Source: Burkholderiales bacterium
GTDB taxonomy: Bacteria; Pseudomonadota; Gammaproteobacteria; Burkholderiales; Burkholderiaceae_E
NCBI GenBank assembly: GCA_020248665.1
Contig: JADCHE010000032.1
Location: 45,372 to 109,371, forward strand
DNA: 64,000 nucleotides
Direction of reading: 5' to 3'
Made by a program: the position numbers and the translations under genes. Position 1 is the stretch's first letter. Every line of letters starts with the position of its first letter. The notes beneath the pieces were generated by a model that saw only the letters and a list, made by a program, of their open reading frames with translations, was not told the DNA's origin and ran no database searches. Of this stretch, positions 8,925-16,861 are shown in pieces.

Positions 8925-9904
8925 GCCAGGCCGCGCCCCCGCTGCTGTCGATCGACGACGTGTCGCTCGAGTTCCGCACCCGCAGCGGTACGGTGCGCGC
9001 GCTGCAGCACGTCGGTCTCGCCATCGCGCGGGGCGAGATCGTCGGCCTTGTCGGCGAGTCCGGCTCGGGCAAGTCGGTGCTGTGCTACGCGCTGCTCGGG
9101 CTGTCCGACCGTGCCGCACGGATCACCTCGGGGTCGATCCGCTTCGACGGTATCGACCTGCGGGCGGCGAGCGAGCGGGAGCTGCAGGACCTGCGCGGCC
9201 GCGAGATCGGCATGGTGTTTCAGAACCCCCGGGCGGCCCTGAACCCGATCCGCTCGATCGGCCGCCAGCTCGAGGACGTGCTGCAACGTCACCACGCGAT
9301 CCGTGCGCAGGACCTGCGCGAACGCGCGGTCGCCTGCCTGCGCGAGGTCGCGATCGCCGATCCGGAGCGGCGCTTCGACGCCTATCCGTTCGAGCTGTCC
9401 GGCGGCATGTGCCAGCGGGTGATGATCGCGCTCGCGATGTCGAGCCGCCCGCGGCTGCTGATCGCCGACGAGCCGACCACCGGGCTCGACGTGACGACGC
9501 AGGCCGCGGTGCTCGCGCTGATCCGCGAGCGCGCGCGCGCCGATCGGGTCGCGACGCTGCTGATCACCCACGACCTCGCGCTCGCGGCCGACTTCTGCGA
9601 CCGGATCGTCGTGATGCACGCTGGCCACGTCGTCGAGACCGGCCCGACCGCGCGGCTCTTCGCCGCGCCGCGCCACCCCTACACGCAGGCGCTGATCGCC
9701 TCGACGCCCGCCGGGCGCGCGTCGCTCGACGAGCTTCGCCCGATCGCCGGCGGCCTGCCCGACCTGCGTCGCGCCGACCTGCCGTCCTGCCGCTTCGTCG
9801 AGCGATGCCCGCGCGCGCTGCCGTCCTGCCACGATGCGCTGCGGCACGTGCGCGCCCACGTCACCGAGGACTTCGCGTGCTCGAACCCGTTGCCGGCGAG
9901 CTGA
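8921..9904 (+). CDS. ABC transporter ATP-binding protein, DppD family
   Basis: A 327-aa ATPase with Walker A GESGSGKS, signature LSGGMCQR, Walker B LLIADEPT followed by the D-loop, and a C-terminal oligopeptide-transporter extension with the Cys pattern [19 protein letters not shown]. That pattern resembles the Fe-S cluster-binding tail of DppD-type ATPases. The GTG start overlaps the preceding stop by 4 nt (GTGA at 8921-8924). It powers the uptake system together with the next gene. Confidence 0.93.
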   Translation: MSQAAPPLLSIDDVSLEFRTRSGTVRALQHVGLAIARGEIVGLVGESGSGKSVLCYALLGLSDRAARITSGSIRFDGIDLRAASERELQDLRGREIGMVFQNPRAALNPIRSIGRQLEDVLQRHHAIRAQDLRERAVACLREVAIADPERRFDAYPFELSGGMCQRVMIALAMSSRPRLLIADEPTTGLDVTTQAAVLALIRERARADRVATLLITHDLALAADFCDRIVVMHAGHVVETGPTARLFAAPRHPYTQALIASTPAGRASLDELRPIAGGLPDLRRADLPSCRFVERCPRALPSCHDALRHVRAHVTEDFACSNPLPAS

Positions 9905-10896
9905 GCGTGCCGCCCGCGGCCCCGCCCGCCGCCGAGGCGGCGCCGCTGATCGAGGCGAAGGGCCTCTCGAAGCGCTTCGTGCTCGGCCGGGGTCGCAACG
10001 CGCCGCGGCTGCACGCGGTCGACGCGGTCGACCTCGCGCTGCGGCGCGGCGAGTCGGTGGGCCTCGTCGGCGAGTCGGGCTGCGGCAAGTCGACGCTGTC
10101 GCGGCTGCTGGCGCGCCTGCTCGATCCGACCGAGGGCTCGATCGTCTTCGAGGGCATCGACGTCGGCGCGATGCCGGCGCGCACCTTCGCGACCTCGGGC
10201 GCCCGCGCGCGGATCCAGCTGGTGTTCCAGGATGCGACCGACAGCCTCGACCCGCGCCAGACCGCGCGCGACGCGATCGCCGAGCCGGCGATCCGGCTCG
10301 GGCTGCCGGGCGACGTCGAGGCGCGGGTCCGGCGCGTGGCCGATGAGGTCGGCCTGCCGCCCGAGCTGCTCGGGCGCTTCCCGCACCAGCTCTCCGGCGG
10401 GCAGCGCGCCCGCGTCGGCATCGCGCGGGCGCTCGCGCCCGAGCCGTCGCTGCTGATCCTCGACGAGCCGACCGCCGCGCTCGACGTCTCGGTGCAGGCG
10501 GTGGTGCTGCAACTGCTCGCGAGGCTGCGCCGCGAGCGTGGCCTCACCTACCTGTTCGTCTCGCACGACCTGAACGTCGTGCGGCTGCTGTGCGACCGCG
10601 TCGTCGTGATGTATCTCGGTCGCATCGTCGAGGAGGGGCCCGCGGCCGAGGTGTTCGCCGCGCCCGGCCATCCGTACACGCGGGCGCTGCTGTCGGCGAT
10701 CCCGGGCAGCGGCCGCACGCCCGAGCCGCTGCCCGGCGAGGTGCGCAGCCCGATCGACCCCGACCCGAACGCGTGCCGCTTCCACGGGCGCTGCCCGATC
10801 GGGGACGCATCCTGCGCGAAGGCGATGCCGGTGCTGCGCCCGGTGTCCGGCGGCCACGCGGCCCATCGCGTCGCCTGCCTCAAGGTGCACGGCTGA
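9877..10896 (+). CDS. ABC transporter ATP-binding protein, DppF family
   Basis: A 339-aa ATPase with Walker [10 protein letters not shown], signature [15 protein letters not shown], Walker B LLILDEPT and the H-loop VSHDLNVV. The C-terminal extension has the [11 protein letters not shown]ys pattern of oligopeptide ATPases. GTG at 9877 has GAGGA 6 nt upstream and overlaps the previous gene by 28 nt; GTG at 9907, 2 nt past the previous stop, is an alternative. This is the last transporter gene of the operon; the GntR gene follows after 40 nt. Confidence 0.92.
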   Translation: MLEPVAGELSVPPAAPPAAEAAPLIEAKGLSKRFVLGRGRNAPRLHAVDAVDLALRRGESVGLVGESGCGKSTLSRLLARLLDPTEGSIVFEGIDVGAMPARTFATSGARARIQLVFQDATDSLDPRQTARDAIAEPAIRLGLPGDVEARVRRVADEVGLPPELLGRFPHQLSGGQRARVGIARALAPEPSLLILDEPTAALDVSVQAVVLQLLARLRRERGLTYLFVSHDLNVVRLLCDRVVVMYLGRIVEEGPAAEVFAAPGHPYTRALLSAIPGSGRTPEPLPGEVRSPIDPDPNACRFHGRCPIGDASCAKAMPVLRPVSGGHAAHRVACLKVHG

Positions 10897-10936
10897 GGCC
10901 GTGGCATCATCGACCGCAAGGAGGATCGCCCGACCG

Positions 10937-11605
10937 ATGGCCGTCAATCTCGCGACGCTGGTGTACGAGCGGGTCAAGCAGGACATCTTCGACTTCCGCC
11001 TGCTGCCCGGCGACCGGTTCACCGAGTCGGAGGTCTCCGAGCGCGTGCAGGCCTCGCGCACGCCGGTCCGCGAGGCGCTGTACCGGCTCGAGCGCGACGG
11101 CTACCTCGAGGTGATGTTCCGCGCCGGCTGGCGCGTCAAGCCCTTCGACTTCCGGCAGTTCGAGGAGCTCTACGACCTGCGCATCGTGCTGGAGAGCACC
11201 GCGGTGCGGCGGCTGTGCGAGGCCGACGAGCGCCCGCAGCTCGAGGCGCTGCGCCGGATCTGGGCGGTCGCCGCCGACGACCGCGAGACCGAGATGCGCG
11301 AGGTCGCGCGGCTCGACGAGTCGTTCCACGCGACGCTGGTCGCCGCGGCCGGCAACCAGGAGATGTCGCGCGTGCACGCCGAGGTCACCGAGCGGATCCG
11401 GATCATCCGGCGCCTCGACTTCACCAAGGCGCCGCGGATCGAGACGACCTACCAGGAGCACTCGAAGATCCTTCGGGCGATCGCCCAGCGCCGCGCCGAC
11501 CAGGCGGTGATGCTGCTGCGCACCCACGTCGAGGCCAGCAAGGCCGAGGTCCGCAAGATCACGCTGCACATGCTGCACGAGGCGCGCGAGCGGTCGAGCG
11601 GCTGA
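10937..11605 (+). CDS. GntR-family transcriptional regulator, FCD subfamily
   Basis: A 222-aa protein with an N-terminal winged helix-turn-helix (about 5-70; ESEVSERVQASRTPVREALYRL is the recognition region in this family) and a C-terminal all-helical FCD ligand-binding domain (about 80-210). In FCD proteins Asp/His residues usually hold a metal that contacts a carboxylate ligand. The ATG at 10937 is preceded by AAGGAGG at 10918-10924, 12 nt away; an in-frame GTG at 10901 lies upstream of that site and is less likely. It sits between the two sigma-54-driven operons and is the best candidate to bind the shared CTTGTATWCATG operator, sensing a pathway intermediate. Confidence 0.9.
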   Translation: MAVNLATLVYERVKQDIFDFRLLPGDRFTESEVSERVQASRTPVREALYRLERDGYLEVMFRAGWRVKPFDFRQFEELYDLRIVLESTAVRRLCEADERPQLEALRRIWAVAADDRETEMREVARLDESFHATLVAAAGNQEMSRVHAEVTERIRIIRRLDFTKAPRIETTYQEHSKILRAIAQRRADQAVMLLRTHVEASKAEVRKITLHMLHEARERSSG

Positions 11606-11758
11606 CCGCGTCGCCGGCCCGCCCGCCGGCCGCACGTGCCTCGCCGCGGTGCGCGATCGATCCGGTTCCGTGCGTCGCGGCGCACCCCCACCGCACCATG
11701 TCGGCCTCGCACGCGCGAGGTCGGCGCATCCGGCGCGCCCCACGGCCCCGTTTCCCGT

Positions 11759-11774
11759 CGGCACGGTTCTTGCA
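11759..11774 (+). promoter_or_regulatory. sigma-54 (RpoN) promoter of the BMP transporter / biuH operon
   Basis: CGGCACG-N4-TTGCA keeps the invariant GG (11760-11761) and GC (11772-11773) of the -24/-12 class with correct spacing; only the first T of the consensus is replaced. It predicts a start near 11785, about 97 nt before the ATG of the binding protein. With the promoter at 1521 it suggests joint nitrogen control of both operons. Confidence 0.75.
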
Positions 11775-11790
11775 TGGTGCCGAGAGCAAT

Positions 11791-11802
11791 CTTGTATTCA
11801 TG
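11791..11802. promoter_or_regulatory. putative GntR-type operator, second copy
   Basis: CTTGTATTCATG matches the 1553-1564 site at 11 of 12 positions. It begins 19 nt after the G of the -12 GC, exactly as in the first copy, so the promoter and operator form one conserved unit at about +7 to +18. Confidence 0.6.
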
Positions 11803-11881
11803 TTGGTATCCCGCGCTGATCCGAGCTGCGGGAACCCGGACGTCCGACCCCGGTCGCCACCCGCCTCGCCAAGGAGCCCCG

Positions 11882-12991
11882 ATGAGTGCCACCCGCCGTT
11901 CCCTGCTGCGCGCCGCCGGCGCCACCGGCCTGCTGTCCGCAGCTGGCCTGCCGCTGCGCGCGTCCGCGCAGAGCCCGATCACCGTCGGCGTGATCTACGT
12001 CGGCCCGCGCGACGACTTCGGCTACAACCAGGCGCAGGCGCAGGCCGCCGCCGGCCTGAAGAAGATCGCCGGCGTCAAGGTCGTCGAGGAGGAGAAGGTG
12101 CCCGAGACTGTCGCCGTCCAGAAGACGATGGAGGCGATGATCAACCAGGACAAGGCCTCGCTGATCTTCGCCACCTCGTTCGGCTACTTCGACCCGCACA
12201 TGCTGCGGATGGCCGAGAAGTACCCGAAGGTGCGCTTCGCCCACGCGGGTGGCATGTGGACCGAGGGCAAGCACCCGAAGAATGCGGGCTCCTACTTCGG
12301 CTACATCGACGGCGGACAGTACGTCTCGGGCGTCGTCGCCGGCCACATGAGCAAGTCCAAGCGGCTCGGCTTCGTCGCCGCCAAGCCGATCCCGCAGGTG
12401 CTGCGCAACATCAACGCGTTCACGATGGGCGCGCGCTCGGTCGATCCGTCGATCACGACGCGGGTGATCTTCACCGGCGACTGGTCGATGCCGGTCAAGG
12501 AGGCCGAGGCGACCAACAGCCTGATCGACCAGGGCGTGGACGTGGTCACCTGCCACGTCGACGGCCCCAAGGTCGTGGTCGAGACCGCCGAGAAGCGCGG
12601 GATCATGTCCTGCGGCTACCACGCGAGCCAGGCCGCGCTCGCGCCGAAAGGCTACCTGACCGGCGCGGAGTGGGACTGGGCGACGCCGTACGGGATGCTG
12701 GTCGAGGCGGCGCGCACCGGCAAGCCGCACCCGAACTTCCTGCGCGGCGGGCTGAAGGAAGGGTTCGTGAAGATGTCCGCCTGGGGGCCGTCGGTGTCGC
12801 CGAAGGCGAGGGAGGCCGGCGAGGCCGCGCTCGCGTCGATGCGGAAGGGCGACGCGATCTTCAAGGGGCCGATCAAGGACAACAAGGGCGGCACGGTGGT
12901 CCCCGGCGGCACGACGCTCGAGATGACCAACCTCGAGCTCGAGAAGATGAACTGGCTGGTCGAGGGCGTGCTCGGCTCGATCCCGAGCTGA
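11882..12991 (+). CDS. BMP-family ABC transporter substrate-binding protein (PnrA/Med type)
   Basis: A 369-aa binding protein. It starts at ATG 11882 with AAGGAG at 11871-11876 and a twin-arginine-like leader (ATRRSLLRAAGA ... ASAQS). The mature part has BMP landmarks: VGVIYVGPRDDFGYN near the N-terminus, YFGYIDGGQYVSGVVAG and a GVDVVTCHVDG segment. Members of this family bind nucleosides or purine-like compounds. With biuH and formamidase in the same operon the ligand may instead be a ureide or amide (inference). It is the first gene after the sigma-54 promoter at 11759. Confidence 0.9.
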   Translation: MSATRRSLLRAAGATGLLSAAGLPLRASAQSPITVGVIYVGPRDDFGYNQAQAQAAAGLKKIAGVKVVEEEKVPETVAVQKTMEAMINQDKASLIFATSFGYFDPHMLRMAEKYPKVRFAHAGGMWTEGKHPKNAGSYFGYIDGGQYVSGVVAGHMSKSKRLGFVAAKPIPQVLRNINAFTMGARSVDPSITTRVIFTGDWSMPVKEAEATNSLIDQGVDVVTCHVDGPKVVVETAEKRGIMSCGYHASQAALAPKGYLTGAEWDWATPYGMLVEAARTGKPHPNFLRGGLKEGFVKMSAWGPSVSPKAREAGEAALASMRKGDAIFKGPIKDNKGGTVVPGGTTLEMTNLELEKMNWLVEGVLGSIPS

Positions 12992-13016
12992 CGGCAGCCA
13001 CCGAGGACGCGGCCCG

Positions 13017-14084
13017 ATGGCCTCGAGTCCCGCCGCGCTGCCGGGCGCCCGCCGCCCGGCGGGGCTGTCGCCCGCGATGCTTCGCTGGCTGGTGCCGATC
13101 GGCTCGATCGTCGCCGGCCTGCTCGCGTTCGGCGTCTTCGTGCTCGCGATCGGGCGCAACCCGATCGAGGTCTACGCGACCATCGTCGAAGGCGGCTTCT
13201 CGAGCGCCTTCTCCTGGAACAACACGCTGCTGCGCGCGGCGCCGCTGATCCTCACCGGGCTGGCGGTCGCGATCCCCGCGCAGGCGGGGCTGGTGATGAT
13301 CGGCGGCGAGGGCGCGCTCGCGATCGGCGCGCTCGTCGCCTCGGCGGTCGCGGTGCCGCTGCTGCCCTCGCTCGGCGCCGGCGCGCTGCTCGCGGGCGCG
13401 GCGGCGGGCATGGCGGGCGGCGCCGCCTGGTTCGCGCTCGCCGGCTGGTTCCGCGCGCACCGCGGCCTGAACGAGACGATCAGCAGCCTGCTGCTGTCCT
13501 ACATCGCGATCGCGGTCTTCAACCACGTGGTCGAGGGGCCGCTGCGCGACCCGGCGAGCCTGAACAAGCCGTCGACCTTCCCGCTGCCCGAATCCGCGAT
13601 GCTCGGCCCGATCCCGGGCCTCGACGTGCACTGGGGCCTCGCGATCGGCGTCGCCGCCTGCGTGCTCGCGCAACTCGCGCTGTCGCGCAGCACGCAGGGC
13701 TTCGCGCTGCGGGTCGCCGGCGGCAATCCGCGCGCCGCGCTGCTGGTCGGCCTGCCGGTCGGCGGGCTGATCGTCGCGGCCTGCGCGCTCGGCGGCGCGG
13801 CTGCGGGCCTCGCCGGCGCGATCGAGACGATCGCGGTGCACGGCGCGGCCAACGCGTCGGTGCTCGCCGGCTACGGCACCACCGGCATCCTGGTCGGGTT
13901 CATGGCGCGCCAGCAGCCGCTCGCGATCGTGCCGGTCGCGATCCTGATGGGCGGCATCTCGGCGGCCGGCAGCCTGCTGCAGCGCCGGCTCGACCTGCCC
14001 GACGCGACGACGATGGTGCTGCAGGGGCTGCTCTTCGTCGCGATCCTCGCCGGCGACGCGTTCCTGCCGAAGGGGCGGCGCTGA
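13017..14084 (+). CDS. ABC transporter permease (BPD_transp_2, YufP/NupP-like)
   Basis: A 355-aa very hydrophobic protein with about eight to ten membrane segments, the GGEGALAIGA motif and the FRAHRGLNETISSLLLSYI segment typical of the first permease of BMP-type nucleoside transporters. It works with the permease at 14163 and the double ATPase at 16858. It is separated from the next permease by a 77-nt repeat element rather than the overlap usual in this operon. Confidence 0.92.
   Translation: MASSPAALPGARRPAGLSPAMLRWLVPIGSIVAGLLAFGVFVLAIGRNPIEVYATIVEGGFSSAFSWNNTLLRAAPLILTGLAVAIPAQAGLVMIGGEGALAIGALVASAVAVPLLPSLGAGALLAGAAAGMAGGAAWFALAGWFRAHRGLNETISSLLLSYIAIAVFNHVVEGPLRDPASLNKPSTFPLPESAMLGPIPGLDVHWGLAIGVAACVLAQLALSRSTQGFALRVAGGNPRAALLVGLPVGGLIVAACALGGAAAGLAGAIETIAVHGAANASVLAGYGTTGILVGFMARQQPLAIVPVAILMGGISAAGSLLQRRLDLPDATTMVLQGLLFVAILAGDAFLPKGRR
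14073..14084 (+). repeat. left copy of a 12-bp direct repeat flanking the REP-like element
   Basis: GGGCGGCGCTGA includes the stop codon of the first permease and recurs exactly at 14150-14161. It could be a target duplication left by insertion, or a chance match of the gene end to the end of the element. Confidence 0.4.
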
Positions 14085-14085
14085 T

Positions 14086-14162
14086 GAGGCCCCCACGCTC
14101 GCTTCGCTCACTGCCCCCCGAGGGGGCGCGTCAGCGCCTTCGGGCGGCCGGGCGGCGCTGAC
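14086..14162 (+). repeat. REP-like extragenic palindromic element between two permease genes
   Basis: The spacer consists of two stem-loops: GCCCCC-CGA-GGGGGC at 14113-14127 and a 9-bp stem GTCAGCGCC/GGCGCTGAC at 14130-14138 and 14154-14162. The sequence style (CTCGCTTCGCTCACTG, then a C-run/G-run hairpin, then CTTCGGGCGG) resembles repeats I know as abundant between genes in Burkholderiales. It abuts the ATG at 14163 directly and leaves no recognisable ribosome-binding site there. Only one copy is in this window. Confidence 0.7.
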
Positions 14163-15077
14163 ATGGACGCCGTCCTCACCGTCCTGATCGCCGTGCTCGG
14201 CGGCGCGATCCGGGTCTCGACGCCATTCCTCTTCGTCTCGCTCGGCGAGTGCATCACCGAGAAGTCCGGCCGCATCAACCTCGGCCTCGAGGGCACGATG
14301 GTGTTCGGCGCCATGTTCGGCTACGCGGTGTCGTACCACACCGGCTCGCCCTGGCTCGGCGTGCTCGCGGCCGGCCTGTCGGGCGTGGTGTTCGGCGCGG
14401 TGCACGGCCTGCTGTGCAGCCTGCCGCAGGTCAACGACACGGCGGTCGGCATCTCGCTGATCGTGCTCGGGCTCGGCCTTGCGTTCTTCTTCGGCAAGGC
14501 CTACGTGCAGCCGACCGCGCCGCGCCTGCCCTCGATCGACCTCGGCAGCTGGGCGGAGCTGCCGGCGCTGCGCGCGGCGCTGCAGGTCAACGCGCTCTTC
14601 GTCGTCGGCGCGGCGCTCGCGCTCGCGCTGCACTGGGCGTTCGCCAACACCCGCTGGGGCCTGCAGCTGCGCACCGTCGGCGACTCGGCCGACGCAGCGC
14701 GCGCACTCGGCCTGCCGGTCGCGCGCACGCGCATCCAGGCGACCGCGCTCGGCGGCTTCTTCGGCGGCGTGGCCGGCGCCTACCTGTCGCTCTACTACCC
14801 GGGCAGCTGGAACGAGGCGCTCTCCAGCGGGCAGGGCGTGATGGCGGTCGCGCTGGTGATCTTCGCGCGATGGCGGCCGCTCGGCTGCTTCAAGGCGGCC
14901 CTGATCTTCGGTGGCGCGGGCTCGATCGGACCGGCGCTGCAGGCGGTGGGCGTGCAGGCGGGCTATCACCTGTGGAACGCCGCGCCGTACCTGCTGACGC
15001 TGGCGATCATGCTCGCCAGCACTTCCAAGGCCCGCGCGTCGATCGGCGCGCCGGGCGAGCTGTCGATGACGCGCTGA
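14163..15077 (+). CDS. ABC transporter permease (BPD_transp_2, YufQ/NupQ-like)
   Basis: A 304-aa permease with the motif EKSGRINLGLEGTMVFGAM and the segment LPQVNDTAVGISLIVLGLGLA, both characteristic of the second permease of BMP-type systems. About eight hydrophobic helices span it. The ATG lies immediately after a REP-like element, with no Shine-Dalgarno sequence, so its expression relative to the first permease may be lowered or structurally controlled. Confidence 0.92.
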   Translation: MDAVLTVLIAVLGGAIRVSTPFLFVSLGECITEKSGRINLGLEGTMVFGAMFGYAVSYHTGSPWLGVLAAGLSGVVFGAVHGLLCSLPQVNDTAVGISLIVLGLGLAFFFGKAYVQPTAPRLPSIDLGSWAELPALRAALQVNALFVVGAALALALHWAFANTRWGLQLRTVGDSADAARALGLPVARTRIQATALGGFFGGVAGAYLSLYYPGSWNEALSSGQGVMAVALVIFARWRPLGCFKAALIFGGAGSIGPALQAVGVQAGYHLWNAAPYLLTLAIMLASTSKARASIGAPGELSMTR

Positions 15078-15092
15078 GGCGGGAGCCGGACC

Positions 15093-16142
15093 ATGAGCGG
15101 ACTGGGTGGGTTGAACAAGTCGCCGAACGGCGTGGTGATCGGGCTCGTGCAGCTGCAGCTGCCGGTGGTCGAGACACCGGTGCAGCTTGCGGCGCAGGCG
15201 GACCGGATCGTCGCGATGGTCGGCAAGGCGCGACGCAACAACGCGGGCATGGACCTGGTCGTGTTCCCCGAGTACGCGCTGCACGGGCTGTCGATGAGCA
15301 CCGCGCCCGAGCTGATGGTGACGATGGACGGACCGGAGGTGCTCGCGTTCCGCCGCGCCTGCGTCGAGCACCGGATCTGGGGCTGCTTCTCGATCATGGA
15401 GGCCAACCCCGGCGGCAACCCGTACAACACCGGGCTGGTCATCGACGACACCGGCCGCATCGCGCTCTACTACCGCAAGCTGCATCCCTGGGTGCCGGTC
15501 GAGGCCTGGGAGCCGGGCAACCTCGGCATCCCGGTGATCGACGGTCCGAAGGGCTGCCGCCTCGCGCTCGTCATCTGCCACGACGGCATGTTCCCGGAAA
15601 TGGCGCGCGAGTGCGCGTACAAGGGCGCCGAGATCATGCTGCGCACCGCCGGCTACACCGCGCCGATCCGCCACGCTTGGAAGATCACCAACCAGGCCAA
15701 CGCGTTCCAGAACCTGATGGTGACCGCGAGCGTGTGCCTGTGCGGCAGCGACGGCAGCTTCGACTCGATGGGCGAGGGCATGGTCTGCGACGTCGACGGC
15801 ACCGTGCTGGTCGAGGGCTCGAACCGGCCCGACGAGATCGTCACCTGCGAGGTGCGGCCCGACCTGGTCCGCGAGGCCCGCAGGCACTGGGGCGTCGAGA
15901 ACAACCCCTACCAGCTCTGGCATCGCGGCTACGTCGCGGTGAAGGGCGGCGCGCAGGACTGCCCGTACACCTTCATGCACGACATGGTCGACGGCCGCTA
16001 CCGGCTGCCGTGGGAGGACGAGGTGGTGCACGTCGACGGCACGTCCTGCGGTTTCGCGGCGCCGGCGCGCACGTACGCGGGCGCCGAGCCCGCAGGACCA
16101 GACGGCCTGCCGCAAGCGGCCGCGCCGAGGCAGGCCGCCTGA
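15093..16142 (+). CDS. amiF: formamidase (AmiF-like, nitrilase superfamily)
   Basis: A 349-aa carbon-nitrogen hydrolase. The nitrilase-superfamily triad is visible as Glu60 (VVFPEYALHG), Lys129 (YYRKLHPW) and Cys162 (VICHDGMFPE). Length and motifs fit formamidase/aliphatic amidase (AmiF, AmiE) rather than nitrilase; NPYNTG and RLWGVENNPYQL-type blocks (here RHWGVENNPYQLW) resemble AmiF. It would hydrolyse formamide or another short amide to the acid and NH3. It begins 15 nt after the permease, inside the transporter operon, so its substrate probably enters by that transporter. The C-terminal 30 residues are Ala/Pro-rich and unconserved in look. Confidence 0.87.
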   Translation: MSGLGGLNKSPNGVVIGLVQLQLPVVETPVQLAAQADRIVAMVGKARRNNAGMDLVVFPEYALHGLSMSTAPELMVTMDGPEVLAFRRACVEHRIWGCFSIMEANPGGNPYNTGLVIDDTGRIALYYRKLHPWVPVEAWEPGNLGIPVIDGPKGCRLALVICHDGMFPEMARECAYKGAEIMLRTAGYTAPIRHAWKITNQANAFQNLMVTASVCLCGSDGSFDSMGEGMVCDVDGTVLVEGSNRPDEIVTCEVRPDLVREARRHWGVENNPYQLWHRGYVAVKGGAQDCPYTFMHDMVDGRYRLPWEDEVVHVDGTSCGFAAPARTYAGAEPAGPDGLPQAAAPRQAA

Positions 16143-16168
16143 GCGCGGCGCGACGAGGAGCCCCGCCG

Positions 16169-16861
16169 ATGACCGACTTCCCCCAGATCGACGCCGATCC
16201 CTACCCGTGGCCGTTCGACGGCGCGTTTCGCGGGTCCGACACCGCGCTGGTGATCATCGACATGCAGACCGACTTCTGCGGGATCGGCGGCTACGTCGAC
16301 CGCATGGGCTACGACCTGTCGATGACCCGCGCGCCCATCGAGCCGATCGTCCGGCTGCTCGCCGCGGCCCGCGCGGTCGGCATGCACGTGATCCACACCC
16401 GCGAGGGCCACCGTCCGGACCTCGCCGACCTGCCCGCGAACAAGCGCTGGCGCTCGCGGCGCATCGGCGCCGGCATCGGCGACCCCGGGCCCTGCGGTCG
16501 CATCCTCGTGCGCGGCGAACCGGGCTGGGAGATCATCCCCGAGCTCGCGCCGATCGCCGGCGAGCCGATCGTCGACAAGCCCGGCAAGGGCTCGTTCTGC
16601 GCGACCGACCTCGAGCTGATGCTGCGCACCCGCGGCATCCGCAACCTGATCCTGACCGGCATCACCACCGACGTGTGCGTGCACACGACGATGCGCGAGG
16701 CGAACGACCGCGGCTTCGAGTGCCTGGTGCTCGCCGACTGCTGCGGCGCGACCGACCTCGGCAACCACGAGGCGGCGCTGAAGATGGTGACGATGCAGGG
16801 TGGCGTGTTCGGCGCGGTCGGCCGCTCGACGCAGGTGCTGGCGTCCCTGGGCCGGGCATGA
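16169..16861 (+). CDS. biuH: biuret amidohydrolase (isochorismatase-like hydrolase)
   Basis: A 230-aa cysteine hydrolase whose sequence closely follows what I know of rhizobial BiuH: ADPYPWPFDGA near the N-terminus, THTREGHRPDLADLP-like core, IGDPGPCGRIL, DKPGKGSFCATDL and [17 protein letters not shown]. The triad is Asp31, Lys137 and Cys170, spaced as in BiuH. The enzyme converts biuret to allophanate and NH3, supplying substrate for the atzF product. The ATG at 16169 has a GACGAGGAG ribosome site. The stop overlaps the ATPase start (ATGA at 16858). Other isochorismatase-family activities (ureidoacrylate, N-carbamoyl compounds) are less likely given the extended match. Confidence 0.87.
   Translation: MTDFPQIDADPYPWPFDGAFRGSDTALVIIDMQTDFCGIGGYVDRMGYDLSMTRAPIEPIVRLLAAARAVGMHVIHTREGHRPDLADLPANKRWRSRRIGAGIGDPGPCGRILVRGEPGWEIIPELAPIAGEPIVDKPGKGSFCATDLELMLRTRGIRNLILTGITTDVCVHTTMREANDRGFECLVLADCCGATDLGNHEAALKMVTMQGGVFGAVGRSTQVLASLGRA

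Noticed and set aside
3441..10896. Annotation of the transporter as a plain dipeptide permease
   Set aside because: The subunits are of that family, but the enclosed AtzG/E/H genes and sigma-54 control make a ureide-type substrate more likely; peptide transport is left only as an alternative.
12873..16115. Minus-strand open frame of about 1080 codons antisense to the BMP transporter and formamidase genes
   Set aside because: It is Arg/His/Ala-rich with no domain I recognise, and lies opposite three clearly conserved proteins; GC-rich DNA commonly leaves such mirror frames open.
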